Below are positions 22,151-33,160 of a stretch of 64,000 nucleotides of DNA, piece by piece; positions within the stretch are counted from its first letter, which is position 1; every line of letters begins with the position of its first letter. Below the pieces are notes generated by a model. That model saw nothing but the letters and a program-made list of their open reading frames with translations. It did not search any database and was not told the DNA's origin. The position numbers and the translations under genes are program-made. The DNA lies in contig JBCAQO010000002.1 in NCBI GenBank assembly GCA_039111635.1, positions 1,178,001-1,242,000 on the forward strand, given 5' to 3'. The stretch is from Heterobasidion occidentale (taxonomy: Eukaryota; Basidiomycota; Agaricomycetes; Russulales; Bondarzewiaceae).

Positions 22151-22694
22151 CTAGAGATTGATCTCGAGGTGCTCACCACGAGGCGCGTACATATGCACTG
22201 GACAACCAATACGTTGGTAGGCATGCTCGAGGCGAACTTGTGAGATTGGTAAGTCGTGTGTATTCACGCTCATTGGATGGGGACTGACCTATATATCCAC
22301 ACACTCCATGTGCGCATCGAGCAATGTATTGACCATGGAAAGGACCCGACGTTGCAAGATACATAGCTGCCTCCGTGAACACCGGTGGTCCGTTTCTCTC
22401 GAGCAAGGGGCACAAACAACACGGCCCGAGAAATCTATTCGTCAGGCGGTGTTTCCTCAGAGACGAAGGCACGACACGGTCCCCCTCCCTTAAGCTTACG
22501 GGCCTGCATTGTGCGTCAGACATTTCAAATTTTTGAGGTGACAAGACCCACCACTTCCATGGAATCATCTCCCCTGTTTGAATGTCGTACTGAAAAACCG
22601 CGTTGTCAGATCCCCGAACCTTGTCCAGGTATCGGCGATGACGAGAAGGGATGGAGATGACCAGTGATTCGCGAGTTAAAGGTTGGGACGACAT
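22151..22694 (-). CDS. Small Cys-containing protein, possible GRF-like zinc finger
   Basis: Two exons, 22694-22289 and 22236-22151, join in frame to 163 residues across an intron with donor gtcagt and acceptor cacaag. The N-terminal part is basic and has a Trp pair (WKWWVL). The C-terminal half has CCLC about 33 residues before CAHGVCGYI, with a GPFHGQYIARC segment between. This resembles the pattern of GRF-type zinc ribbons (C-x-C, then G-x2-G-x-x-a-x-C, then C), which bind single-stranded nucleic acid, but the match is by eye only. It ends 40 bases from the LTR of element 3. Related proteins are probably confined to mushrooms. Confidence 0.5.
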
Positions 22695-23285
22695 GGCTAG
22701 GCAGTGCAGGATGAGATGGCCTTGAGCAGGTCAATGTCCTAAATACCCTTGAGGGTCGCTTCGAATTGGCTTGGATACCCGAAGCCCGACCTTCCTCCTC
22801 CTACCCGAGGTGACTCGCTCTGACTCCCACTGACTTTCTGACTCACCATAGTTTATGACTCGTTCGCTTGCTCGCTCGTTAAAAACTTTGGACGCGATAC
22901 CAGGTCCCACGCCCGTTTTCTCATCGACGCACCGTTCTTACTTCCATGCCTGAGGACCACTCTCTTGGTGATAAACGTCAGCCTAGTGCTCTTCAACTAG
23001 GCCCCAGGAAAAGGCCGTAAGCACTACTTTGCCTCGCCTGCCTGGGCGACCTCTGACCCTCCGCAAGGTGTCTCACAGATCCGCTTGTTCATCACGGTCG
23101 TCATTTTGGACGGACTGTACACGCTCTTTGCAACGTCCAGTCTATAATCACACGTGGTCTTCTTAGAATGGGAGAGCTGGCTGAGGAGCCTGAGTCCTTG
23201 ACATATGAGTGAGCCGTTCCTATCTAAGGCCAACTCGCTGAATCAATCATTCTTGTCATGCACTGCGTGTTTCATTGTTTGATAG

Positions 23286-24404
23286 GCAGAGGCGGGAGTA
23301 CAAGGTTTATGAAGAATTACTTCGGATGGTCCCCCATCTTGAAGAGCGCCTACAGGAAGGCTCTGACGAGGAGATCATGCACATAGGGGAACTAGTAAGT
23401 GTGACCGCATCACCTTGAGTGTGGCTATTTAACGGTAGGGCAGATTCAAAAAGGGGTGTCTAGCGCTAGATCGGACGATACAAAGAGTATGAAAGGCCCT
23501 ATCCTCGATTGGATCACTCCTCGAGGCCAATCCCTTATTCCGCCACTCTCCCGTAACATGAAATCAGATCGGGGCTTTCGCCATGAACAGACAGGAGCGC
23601 TGCTTTGCCCTGCAGGATTGGATTGGTCGAATCCTGAGTAAGATCAAATAATCTCATTTTTTCCCGTTCATCTCACTCGAACAGTATCAAACGGAAATTG
23701 CGAGACGGTGAAATGCTTATTCCAGGAGACCAGTGGCCCATTTTTCTATATGCTGGTTATCGGTACGATTCTGATGACCCATGGAAGGGGCTTTTCAAGA
23801 GCCAGCTGCTCGTCTCAGTATGTTTCTATCTGGTACTTTCGACGAACTCGCATGCTGATGTTCATAGGCCTATAAGCACGTGTTTACATCTCCAAGTTCA
23901 GTGGAAAAGGATGCGAGGGCCACAAGGTCTGGGAACGCGCGGATTCACGGTATGAAATGCGTCACACCGGCATCGATCGCTTACATTGCCACGCAGGTAG
24001 CTGTTAAGAGACCCCTTCGCATGTTGCTTCTGATTCCCCTTTCTAGGCTCGATTTTCCCTCTCGTCGTCAGCTGTATTTTCTCGAACAGATACTGTCACC
24101 GACTCAGAGCGTTTCTTCAATAGTGTATTGGAATTGTTTGAGGATGTGGAGGAAAAGGAGGAAGTTGACGCGCTATTATTATGGTGGAACTGGTACGTAT
24201 CTCAAAGTATCTTCGACCCTTTCTGACATTCTTTGAAGTCAGATTTTTCCCAGTTTTTCTTCAGCTCACCCCGCAGCATCAACCAACAGTGCGCTGGCCA
24301 AGATCAGAGAAAGAAGGGCTCAGAGAAAAGCGGCTGAGGCGAGGAAGGATCCTATCTCAAGGGAGCCTACCGTTGAGGAACGTACTAGACGTCGGGCAGT
24401 ATAA
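23286..24404 (+). CDS. DUF6698 family protein, 5' end not found
   Basis: Six exons can be read: 23286-23394, 23444-23637, 23685-23817, 23868-23996, 24047-24192 and 24239-24404, with all introns 46 to 50 bases. The joined protein carries the features I associate with the DUF6698 family of Agaricomycetes: MVPHLEERL, then SSARSDDTKSMKG, then DRGFRHEQTGALLCP, then DQWPIFLY, then GLFKSQLL, then YKHVFTSPSSVEK, and RFSLSSS. Family function is unknown; members are multicopy and often lie near transposons. The first exon, expected to encode a basic N-terminus, was not found before 23286 (an acceptor is at 23285), so the model is partial or the gene has lost its start. The C-terminus is strongly basic (AKIRERRAQRKAAEARK). 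Confidence 0.75.
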
Positions 24405-24708
24405 TATGCTTTTCACGGTATCAATGCCTATCATCTGTCGCTTCATCTTGTGTGCAGAAGGGACTATATCTTTCCTTCCAATGATAGTAGCTTCTGCAAT
24501 CATCATAATTAGTTACAATAGTAGATATCCTCGCTAGACGTTGCTATTTCTTAATCATTTGAACAATTAATGTGTCAAGCCTGACCGGACTCCATCATAT
24601 GTCCAGGTCTTGATAATCGCAGTCAATCGTGCGGCTTTCTTACTGCATTTCGCAATCATTTTGCTTCTGATTCATTTTTACTCACATTCAGACTCAGTAT
24701 CGCGCTGA

Positions 24709-25190
24709 TGTTGCGCGATCAAGTCTGGACGAACATTGTCACTCTCGCATGTGTTGGCCGTGAACGTCAGTCTGGCAAGGATTGTCGGCACCGGCAACTC
24801 CATTGTTAATTATAAAGGTAGGCTTTGTTGCTGACAATTCGGCTTTCTTATTGACCTTTGCGAAGCCCTTCTCCCTGATGTAGGTTGATCTTATGTAAAA
24901 CTCTTGCATGTATTGGCTGTTGCGCGATCAAGTCTGGACAAACATCGTCACTCTCGCATGTGTTGGCCGTGAACGTCAGTCTGGCAAGGATTGTCGGCAC
25001 CGGCAACTCCATCGTTAATTATAAAGGTAGGCTCTATTGCTGACAATTCGGCTTTCTTATTGACCTTTACGAAACCCTTCTCCCTGATGTAGGTTGATCT
25101 TATCTAAAATTCTTGCATGTGTTGGCCGAGAACATCAGTCTGACAAAGATAATAGCCTTCGCAAATCCCGCCGTCTATTACAATGATTGG
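24709..25190. repeat. Tandem 210-base repeat, two copies plus a worn third
   Basis: The segment from 24709 (tgttgcgcgatcaagtctgg) repeats from 24919 with few differences. A third, diverged partial copy starts near 25108 (gtgttggccgagaacatcag). It lies directly 3' of the DUF6698 gene and has no long open frame. Confidence 0.85.
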
Positions 25191-26518
25191 TACTACTTTG
25201 AATCACATAACATTCTTGTTGGCTGTCTCGAGGGCTGTCCCTCCGATGCATGTGCATCAACCTTGAACCATGGCTATATTTCCTCCATTTCTTGACATTT
25301 GCTGTCAACCTGTTGTTGATGGAGAGTTTCACCAACATCACCGGGCATTACTTGACTAGATACTTGTGCTGTGTACCCAGAAGTATGATTGATATGTCAC
25401 TTCATTATCTTTAATCTTTTGCTTACCAGAGGTCATCGGTGTTGCATTCCTGCTCATCTTCACCTTCTAATCCCATATCTGATATTCTTTGTGAAGTTCG
25501 GGAAGCCTGAGGGATGTTGTGGTATCTACCAACCGTGCCGCCTCATGTATGGCTTGCCCGTACGATGTAAAAGTATTGGATATATTATGGTTATTACATA
25601 GCTTATATTACTTTATATAAGAATGTCATTTCGCTGCCAATTTCCCGATGTTAGCTTTCTAATGACTTAGATCCGCGCGTCTGCGACGCGGGGGCGTAAT
25701 CGGAACGGTGCTGCGCGCCCAGCTGGGGCGATTCTGAGCTTTTTTTCGGTCTCGGATCTTGGACGAAGTGATTAGGCGTGAGGCGGTGCACAACGTGTTC
25801 TGAACGTTAAAGTCCTGGGATCATCGGAATGCCCTTCGCAATGCGAGCATGCTGCCTCCAAAGGACCAACGTGCGGTCTGTTGCAGTTGGGTTGCGAGTC
25901 GGAGGGCCCCGGCGGCAGCAGCCGTGGTGCGGGCTCTGCGGGCCGCGGGCACTTGAGCTTCGCAAGACTTTGCAGCGTCCGTGTCATGTCTGATCGAGCG
26001 CATATACTCTCTGCCGTGGGATTTTCATGCACGATATGTACTCCAACGTGAGGTGCTGGTCTACTGCGCAGGTATCAACAGGTTTGGAGGGGGGAATGAC
26101 TCCCGAGCCCCGTCGATGCTTCACCAGCAACCTTGTACTTACCCCTCTACGCAATGGCCCTCCATCGCATCCTGTTCTCTGTTATTAGCTGGTTATTCGC
26201 GCGCTTGGTTGATGGGTGGAGTTGCAAGGGCCATGTTCTTCAAGGTCATTTGTTGAAGTTTGAGATGTCGATGGTACCAAGACTTGACACGAACGCGTCG
26301 GCACGCGCTCGCGAAAGTGGATGAGTCATGCTGGCAGATTCCGAAGAGATTCGAGGCATGAAATGAGCTGCGGTGTGCGATGCTCATGGACACTCCGTAC
26401 CGCGCCCAACCATACTCATTGCCGTTGACATTAAGCTCTGATTTCCATGCAGTGAAGCGGTCGAGTTCTGTTGGCACGATATCACGCCATACTCTAACGA
26501 AAACCTGATCGCGCGAGG
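25191..26518. other. No supported gene; upstream region of TEL2
   Basis: Short frames only. One ACGCGT box lies at 26293-26298, about 220 bases before the TEL2 start; a single copy may be chance. Confidence 0.4.
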
Positions 26519-29500
26519 ATGAGTTCCGAAGTCGCAGCGTCGCAGATTCGAGACACCATCCGCCGTCTGCAGTCGCCCATCCCAGATCTCCACACCCTGC
26601 AGGCCCTCCTCGCCGCCCCGCTCGACGCCGTAGGCCTCTTGCCCCCGCACCACAGGTCCTGCAACACCTCCCCCCTCCCTCCCGGCTCCTTCGTGGTCGC
26701 TCGACATCTCCCGCCGCTCCAGCGTGCCCTTCTCGAGCATGTCCACCCGACCTGGGGGCCGGCGCTCAAGGAGGCTCAGCTGGAGCCGCTGCTCGAACAG
26801 TATTTCGTCCCGGACGCGTTCTCTTTCGCCATCCCTGCGGCAGGAGAGGTCTCCCTGCACGCGTACACGACGCTTCTCTCGCCGCCTCTGACTCCGTACG
26901 CCATCGACTTGCTCGCTCGCCTGTCTAGAGCGTATCCTATCGACCGCCTCCACGCCACCGTGTTCTCAGGCCGGTCGTTCGCGGGCGCAGCTGCTCTGTT
27001 GGCCTGGGACGACGCTGTGAAGAACGTCCTCTCCGTGCCCGCCAAGGTGGCCAACGCGCTCGGCGGCAGAGGCGATATCCCTCTCGAGCTCGAGCAGGGA
27101 CACTACTTCGAGAACCTCTGTCTCCGGTCCGAGGCGCTGGTGCACTCGCTCGCGCTCGGTCGGCCCAAAGGTGCGCACGCGGTCCGACTCGCATCGCGCT
27201 GCGCAGGACGCTGACGCCGCTCAGAAAGCATGCCCTCGCTCACCTACCTGTTCACCAAACTAGCCAACGTCGGCGCGTTTCCCTCCGCCCCTCCCACCGC
27301 CCTTTCCCAGCCGTCGTTCTTCCACTCCGCGCTCCCTGTCATCCGCGCGCGGCTGCGCGCCGACGCGGACAGGACGCGGTATTCCGCGCTGTGGGCCGAG
27401 CTCTTCGTGTCGCTGCCGTCGTTACTCACGCTCCAGAGCATCTTGACATCTCTCTTTGGGCACGTGGCCGCTCCGGCTTCTGGCCTTGACGCATCGTCGG
27501 CAGCACGGGGACTCGTAAAGCGCGAGGCGGGACTCTTGCGGGGCACCGTGGGTGAGCTCGCCAAGGAGTCGAGTTTGTGGGAGAGCGTGGGCGCGGCGAT
27601 CCTCAGCAGAGATTGGAGCGAAGGCCATGCGAGGATATTCGCGTGCTGGACTGCTGGTGCGCAAACGGGGTCTGTGAACGAAGGAGGTGGGCCCTTCTCG
27701 TCGGCGATCATGTTATCAGTTCACGTCGAGCGGTATCCCGCAGCTCTGGACGCTTTATTGTCGAAAACACTCGATATGTGGTCTTCTCCGGAGCACATCA
27801 AGCATTCGCTGCTGTCTCGCCACCACTGTGAGCTCGTTTCCCGTCATTAAACACACCGCGACACTCGATATATCGTGTTCCCCAGACGTCACGCTTCTCT
27901 CCTGGCGACGATCGCCTACCTCCCACCCGCCTCGGCCCTACTCGCCGACCTCGCCTTGTCCCCGCCGTTCATTCGCAGCATCGGCACGTACATCGGGCAC
28001 CTCGACCCCTCCGTGCGGCGGTGCGGCATGCTCGTCGCGGAAGAGGTCGCACACAGGACCGGGAAGCAGCTCGACTTTGGCGACTGGGAGGGCGACGAGG
28101 GCGGCAAGGCGTGGGCGCGGGGCGTGCGTGCGCTGCTCGCCGGAAAAGACGCAGATGCGGACGATCTGCCCGAGGACGCGCAGGCGGCGGAGCGCGAGCT
28201 GTCTGTCGAGGAGCTGCTCGCGGACGAGATATTCGAGCTGCCAGACGGCGATTCCGCGCGCCCGCGGGCCTCCGCCTCCGCCTCTGCCTCCGCGCAGCCC
28301 GGCGGGTACGACTCGGACGACTCGGTCACAGGGTACGCGTCCCCCCCGTCCTCCTCGCGCACGCCGTCTCCGACGCCTTCCGAGCTCGACGAGTATGAGA
28401 AGGACCCGACGGTGCGCATGGGGCGCGACAAGATACAGAGGCCCGTGTACCTCGCGCAGCTGGGCCAGCTGATCCGGAACACGAGCGGCTTGAAGAGCGA
28501 GCAGGAAAATCAGGAGGCGGACAAGATCGAGGTCGGCCTCGCGGTCGCGGAGGAGTTGATCCGGAGGAAGCGAGCGTTTGGGACAGAGTTGGGTGAGTGC
28601 AGATAGTTGCGTTTCTCGGGACAGAATACGCGTTGACGGACGTTGTGTCGTTGTCGACGACAGAGGAGAACGCGGTCAATCTGGTCTATGGGTTCGTTGG
28701 ATTGCAGGACAATTTCGAGATCACCGAGTTTGACCGGAAGCGCCAAGCGGCACTGAACGCGCTCGTGGCGTGCTGTCCCCGCAAAGCTGCACCGTACGTC
28801 CCCCTCACGCTCTCACATTTCGCACCGGCCGACACACTTTTCCTCCGTGCAGCGCCGTCATCGAGGAGTTTTTCAAAAACCAGTACTCGACGGACCAGCG
28901 CTACGTCATGCTCAACGCCCTCGCCCTCGGCGCGCGCGAGCTCGCAGGGATGCCTCTCCCGCCCGCGGCCCCCGTGCACCCCCTCGTCGGCGACCGCGTC
29001 GCGTTCCCCTCCAAACGACTCCCGGCGGCCCTGCACGACCGGTATTTCACCGCCAGCGACGCCGCGACCGGCCAGGTCCGCGCGCTCCTTCGCTCGATCT
29101 CCACGCAGGCGATCGAGAACACAAAAGACGCACACGCAGACCAGATCCCAGAGCTCGCGCGCACGCGCCGTCTGCGCCTGCGCCAACCCCAAAAAGTCAC
29201 CGAACTGTCTCCCCATCCCCACCCTCCTCTCACTCGACCCTCCGATCCCAACGCCCACCCGCCGCAGACGCCGCAGACGACGTTCGCGGACGTCGCCGTC
29301 GCGTCCTTCATCTACCCGCTCGTCAACCGCTTCTGGCTGTTCCTCCGCGACGAGCAGACGCGCGAGGAGCGCACCGCGCACCGCGACGCGCTGCACCGCT
29401 ATCGCGGCGCGGGGACGGGCCTGGTCCTCAACCCGGTCGTCCTCGTCCACCTCCTCGCGACGCTCGGCGTGCTCGTCCATGCCGCGCGCAACGCGCCGGA

Positions 29501-29939
29501 GTGGCCCGCCGTCGTCGCGCCCGATGCGCTCGAGCTCGCGCTCACGATCGGCACGCGCCCTGTGTCGCTCGCGCCAGAGGACGACGACGACGATGACGAC
29601 AACGCCGGAGACGGAGGCGGAGGCGTCGATACGCCCGCACGCGGGGAGTGCAAGGAGGCGCGGGTGCTGGCGACGGCGCTGGAGCTCGCGCTCATCGTCC
29701 TCGACGGGTCCCTGGAGATCGACGCGGGGCGGTCCCTGGGGCTGGAGCACACCGCGCTGCTGCTGGCCGTGGGCGAGTGGGCGGGGGCGGTGTTCCAGAC
29801 GCTGGAGCAGGGCGTGCTGGTGCGCGGCGGGGGCGGCGCCGCGGAGGCGCGGCTGAGCAAGGCGGCGGCGGGGGTGGTGATCAAGGTCGGCGAGCTGTCG
29901 GACAGGTGGAGGAGGTCCATGATCGATGTGGCGCTGTGA
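26519..29939 (+). CDS. TEL2: Telomere length regulation protein Tel2
   Basis: Tel2 is the core of the TTT (Tel2-Tti1-Tti2) co-chaperone that matures PI3K-like kinases such as TOR, ATM/Tel1 and ATR/Mec1. Five exons: 26519-27170, 27225-27827, 27886-28592, 28664-28793 and 28853-29939, about 1,058 residues. The N-terminal half is a helical repeat region. An acidic, Ser-rich linker (28140-28390) follows, then the conserved Tel2 C-terminal domain: RMGRDKIQRPVYLAQL, then EENAVNLVYGFVGLQDNFE, then RKRQAALNALVACCP, then QRYVMLNALALGARELAG. The exon lengths sum to a value 2 more than a multiple of three. At the start of exon 3 the expected reading YVTLL-LATIAYLPP needs two bases fewer in the ctctcc run near 27893-27900. 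I take this as a base-call error or a rare frameshift. The Trp/Arg end (RWRRSMIDVAL) is normal. Confidence 0.9.
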
Positions 29940-30324
29940 TGTCGATGGTCGTATGGAAAGTCCGTCGTTGGGAGTGTTCGACGGGTAGAACGACGCTACG
30001 GTCGTTGTGTTGGTGCACATCAGTTGTGACTTTGAATGGACCAATAATATAAAAGCATTGCATGCAGTTATCAGGTCGAAGCATACATGCCTGGCTCGGA
30101 CCATGCCAAGCACGAGGGACGCAATTACATTCAGTATTTCGGCAGATACATACAAGAGGCAGGATACAGATGTGCAGGTCTTCTAGCGAAAGAACGGGGA
30201 GCGGGGGGTGAGAGGCAAGTCCACATCTAGTACAGCAACAGATCGAACTTCCGAAAACAAGACAGGGTCATACTATACCGTACACAGGGCGGACGACAAC
30301 ATGATGCGGGGGACATGGGAGTGG

Positions 30325-30385
30325 CAAAAATAGAAAGCAAAAATAGAAAGCAAAAATAGAACGAGATAGAACGAGATAGAACGAA
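30325..30385. repeat. Short tandem repeats between converging genes
   Basis: Three copies of about 12 bases (aaaaatagaaagc) are followed by two copies of agaacgagat. They lie in the 3' region between TEL2 and the next gene, with no coding role visible. Confidence 0.8.
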
Positions 30386-30482
30386 AAGTCGTGAACCCCA
30401 AAAGGAAGGCGTATTGAATGAAATGCATAATGGGCGTCGCCGCATAGGACGCTGAGACAGACGGCAAGCCTCGACGCGCTGA

Positions 30483-31619
30483 CTATCTGCTGACCAACAA
30501 CACGCTAAGGCCTGACTGCTTCACCCATCCGAGCGGGACGCGCCTCTTGGGCTGTGCCCTGATCTCGCGGACGAGGCTGCGTCGGCTCGGGTGGAGCACC
30601 TTCTGGAGCGCGGCGAAGCCGTCGCCGCGCGCGTTGAGGTAGTCGCGGATGTTGATGAACGCGTGCGATTTGAGGAGGAGCTTCGCCTGGCGCAGGGAGC
30701 GCGGGAGTTCGGGGAGGGTGAAGGGAGAAGGCACGGTCTTGGGCGCGGTCTTAGGTGCGGCCGTGTTGCCTTGGAACTTGGAGAGGAGACCGAGCTCGAT
30801 GATGAGCGCGTGCAGGAGCGGGAGCATCGCGCCGTTGTTGGTCGGCTTTGGGTTCTCGAGGAAGCTGCACGAGGACCGAGGGCGGTCAGCCGGGATGGGT
30901 GTCGATGCGGGAAGCGGGACATACGAGGTCATGAAGCTGTGCGCCTGATGAAACGCAGGCGGCTCCCTCTCCTCTCCTATCTCTGAGACGTCGTCGACGA
31001 CGGTACGCTGCCCGAGCCCAAGGCCCTCCGTCGGCTCGGTCTTGGCGGCAGCGGCCGCCGCCTTGGCCTTCTTCCTCCTAGGCTTGGTCGGACTTGCGGG
31101 CGGAGTGGTGGATGCGGCGGCGGCGACGGCTTTCTTCCCGGTCGCGCGGTTCTGCGCAGGGGAGGATGGGGGAGAGGGATAGGCTGCCTGCGCCTTGGTG
31201 GGGGTAGCAGTAGTAGCGGCCTTGGCTTTGGCCTTTCCCTTGACATTCGGGGACTTCTTCGGTGTTTGAGGCGGGGTAGAGGCTTTGGGTTGCTTAGAGG
31301 TGTGTTTCGCCTTGGGAATCGCAGGAGTGAGTGAGAGTGAAGCGAAAGCATCCGCGATGACTTGCGGGTCGATGGACGAGGAGACGACGGGGCGTGTGGG
31401 CGGTGGGACGAGGACACCAGATGATTCCGGGCTGCTTAAGAAGATGAAGTCGTCTGAGCCCGGGGAACCTGGCTGTGCCTGACTCCTGGGGGGCGAAAAG
31501 TCGATTGAGCTGCTCGAGAGACTCCAGACGATCTCGTCGTCTGAAGTCGCCGAATCGTCTGCCCATCTGCCCGACGGAGAGGAGGGGACATCGAACGAAG
31601 GTGAAGGCGGCCGCACCAT
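30483..31619 (-). CDS. Ala/Pro/Lys-rich protein with conserved C-terminal helix domain, unknown function
   Basis: Start at 31619. A 60-base intron (30924-30865, donor gtatgt, acceptor gtgcag) gives 358 residues, although the frame is also open through it. The splice is preferred because it joins FMTS to SFLENPK in one helical domain. The first 200 residues are Ser/Pro-rich, then Ala/Lys/Pro-rich with blocks such as KGKAKAKAATT and PRRKKAKAAAA, which look like nuclear localisation signals. The last 120 residues form a likely folded domain (LPLLHALIIELGLLSKF, then LPRSLRQAKLLLKSHAFINI, then RDYLNARG). I believe similar C-termini exist in other basidiomycetes but cannot name a function. It converges with TEL2. 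Confidence 0.65.
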   Translation of the reverse strand: MVRPPSPSFDVPSSPSGRWADDSATSDDEIVWSLSSSSIDFSPPRSQAQPGSPGSDDFIFLSSPESSGVLVPPPTRPVVSSSIDPQVIADAFASLSLTPAIPKAKHTSKQPKASTPPQTPKKSPNVKGKAKAKAATTATPTKAQAAYPSPPSSPAQNRATGKKAVAAAASTTPPASPTKPRRKKAKAAAAAAKTEPTEGLGLGQRTVVDDVSEIGEEREPPAFHQAHSFMTSYVPLPASTPIPADRPRSSCSFLENPKPTNNGAMLPLLHALIIELGLLSKFQGNTAAPKTAPKTVPSPFTLPELPRSLRQAKLLLKSHAFINIRDYLNARGDGFAALQKVLHPSRRSLVREIRAQPKRRVPLGWVKQSGLSVLLVSR

Positions 31620-33160
31620 GCTGCGATGATGGTGGGGAAGATGAAGGTAAAGCGGCCGGGGATTAATGAAGGGGGAAGATCTTATACGATCTTATCCTTG
31701 ACGGCGCTGGACTTGAAAGTGCTCCGAGCGCAGCTGGAAGTCGGCGTTGCCAACGAAACGACAATTTAAGCTATGCGTCGCTGAGAAAGACAGAAAGGCG
31801 CCACAAAGTGAGTGTTGCTAGCGAGAAGAGAGGGGAAGGTGGAAGAGAGGGGGATGGGAAAAGGATGGAAGAGGAGTGAGGTCCAGGGTAGATGATAGAG
31901 CAAGCCTCGAGGCCCTCCTCATGCCCTCCCCAACGAGGCTCGCTACTTATTTGGTTCGCTCTTCATCGTCCCGCCGCGATGCCTTCGTGAGAAATCGTTC
32001 CAAGAACATCTTCCTAATGATGTAGAGGTGCTTCCCAATCGCCTCGTTTCGCTGGTTTCAGGACACGGATCAGGCTTATCAGGCAGCATCTCATTGATCA
32101 ACAGCCACTTGATACCCTGAAGCAGCAACTTCATTCAACGTGTCTATATATACAATATATGGTGCTGCCCCCTTGGGGACTGAGTGTGTATCCCCTCGAC
32201 GCGCGCAGTCGGTATGGATGGAGAAGTGCGCGATGGATCTGGCAAGCCCGGAGCCATCCGGGATGCTCGGGGATTCAGCGCGAGACTCTGGCAAAGAACC
32301 CAGGCTGAAACACGAAGAACAATTAGCGGATAGCTGCCTTTTCACCCTCAACATGTTTCATGCATGGAGGGGGCCAAGGCAATGCAGGATTCGTCGGGAG
32401 ATAGAGCGGGGAAACCGAATGTTCTGTAGGAATCGGAAAAGGAAAGACGCCACCGAAACCAACGCAACAGTGATGAGGATGGACATTACCAGCCCTCTTT
32501 GCCACAGCTTCGAGGTAAAGGTTGTGGACTAAAGTATGCCAGACACACGGGGAAGTAGACAGCGTGCATCTAGCAATTCTACAGAGTTTCCGTCGAGGTT
32601 GCTTTGCTTGGCACTGCACGTGCGCGTAGTGAGGAAAATAGATCAAGAGGAAATGCACGACACGCACGAAGGGGAACCAGTGTGCAGAAGGGTGTAGATC
32701 ATAATAATGACAGCGCTGACAGGCGATCCGAGGCTCATGCGTTTAGACAAAGTATAGCACGCACTAATGTGTTGCAAATATCGGCTTATTGTTGAGCGCA
32801 CGGGCCTGTGAAAACTCGTAATTTAAACTGCGGTTGAGGAGGGAGGTGAGATCATCGATGCCTTGCTTGGACCGTCGAAATCTGGGGATTAGGGGCACTA
32901 TTGCAGCTGCCCTCACGAGTCCCTCACGGCAGGTCAATTTGACCATATTCTCGCTTTCCAAAATTGATTTACAGATGATAGGGATATACGCACCGCGTCC
33001 ACGTTCCCATCACGCGCCCCGATGTCATGAAAAGAAACTGAGTTGAGCAAAGTAACAGATGCTATAATACATAGTATCACCCGCTGCGAACGAAGATGTG
33101 TCAGTCGTCAGAACGTGGTTCACCAGTCCATGCAGGGAGGACTAACCTCTGCCCTGACCC
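31620..33160. other. No supported gene
   Basis: The upstream side of the Ala/Pro-rich gene and the downstream side of FMP25. Several short frames occur but none has splice support or a recognisable motif. Confidence 0.45.

Noticed and set aside
28686..30155. 489-codon open frame on the minus strand
   Set aside because: It is the antisense shadow of the TEL2 last exons, rich in Arg, His and Pro as expected from GC-rich antisense reading.
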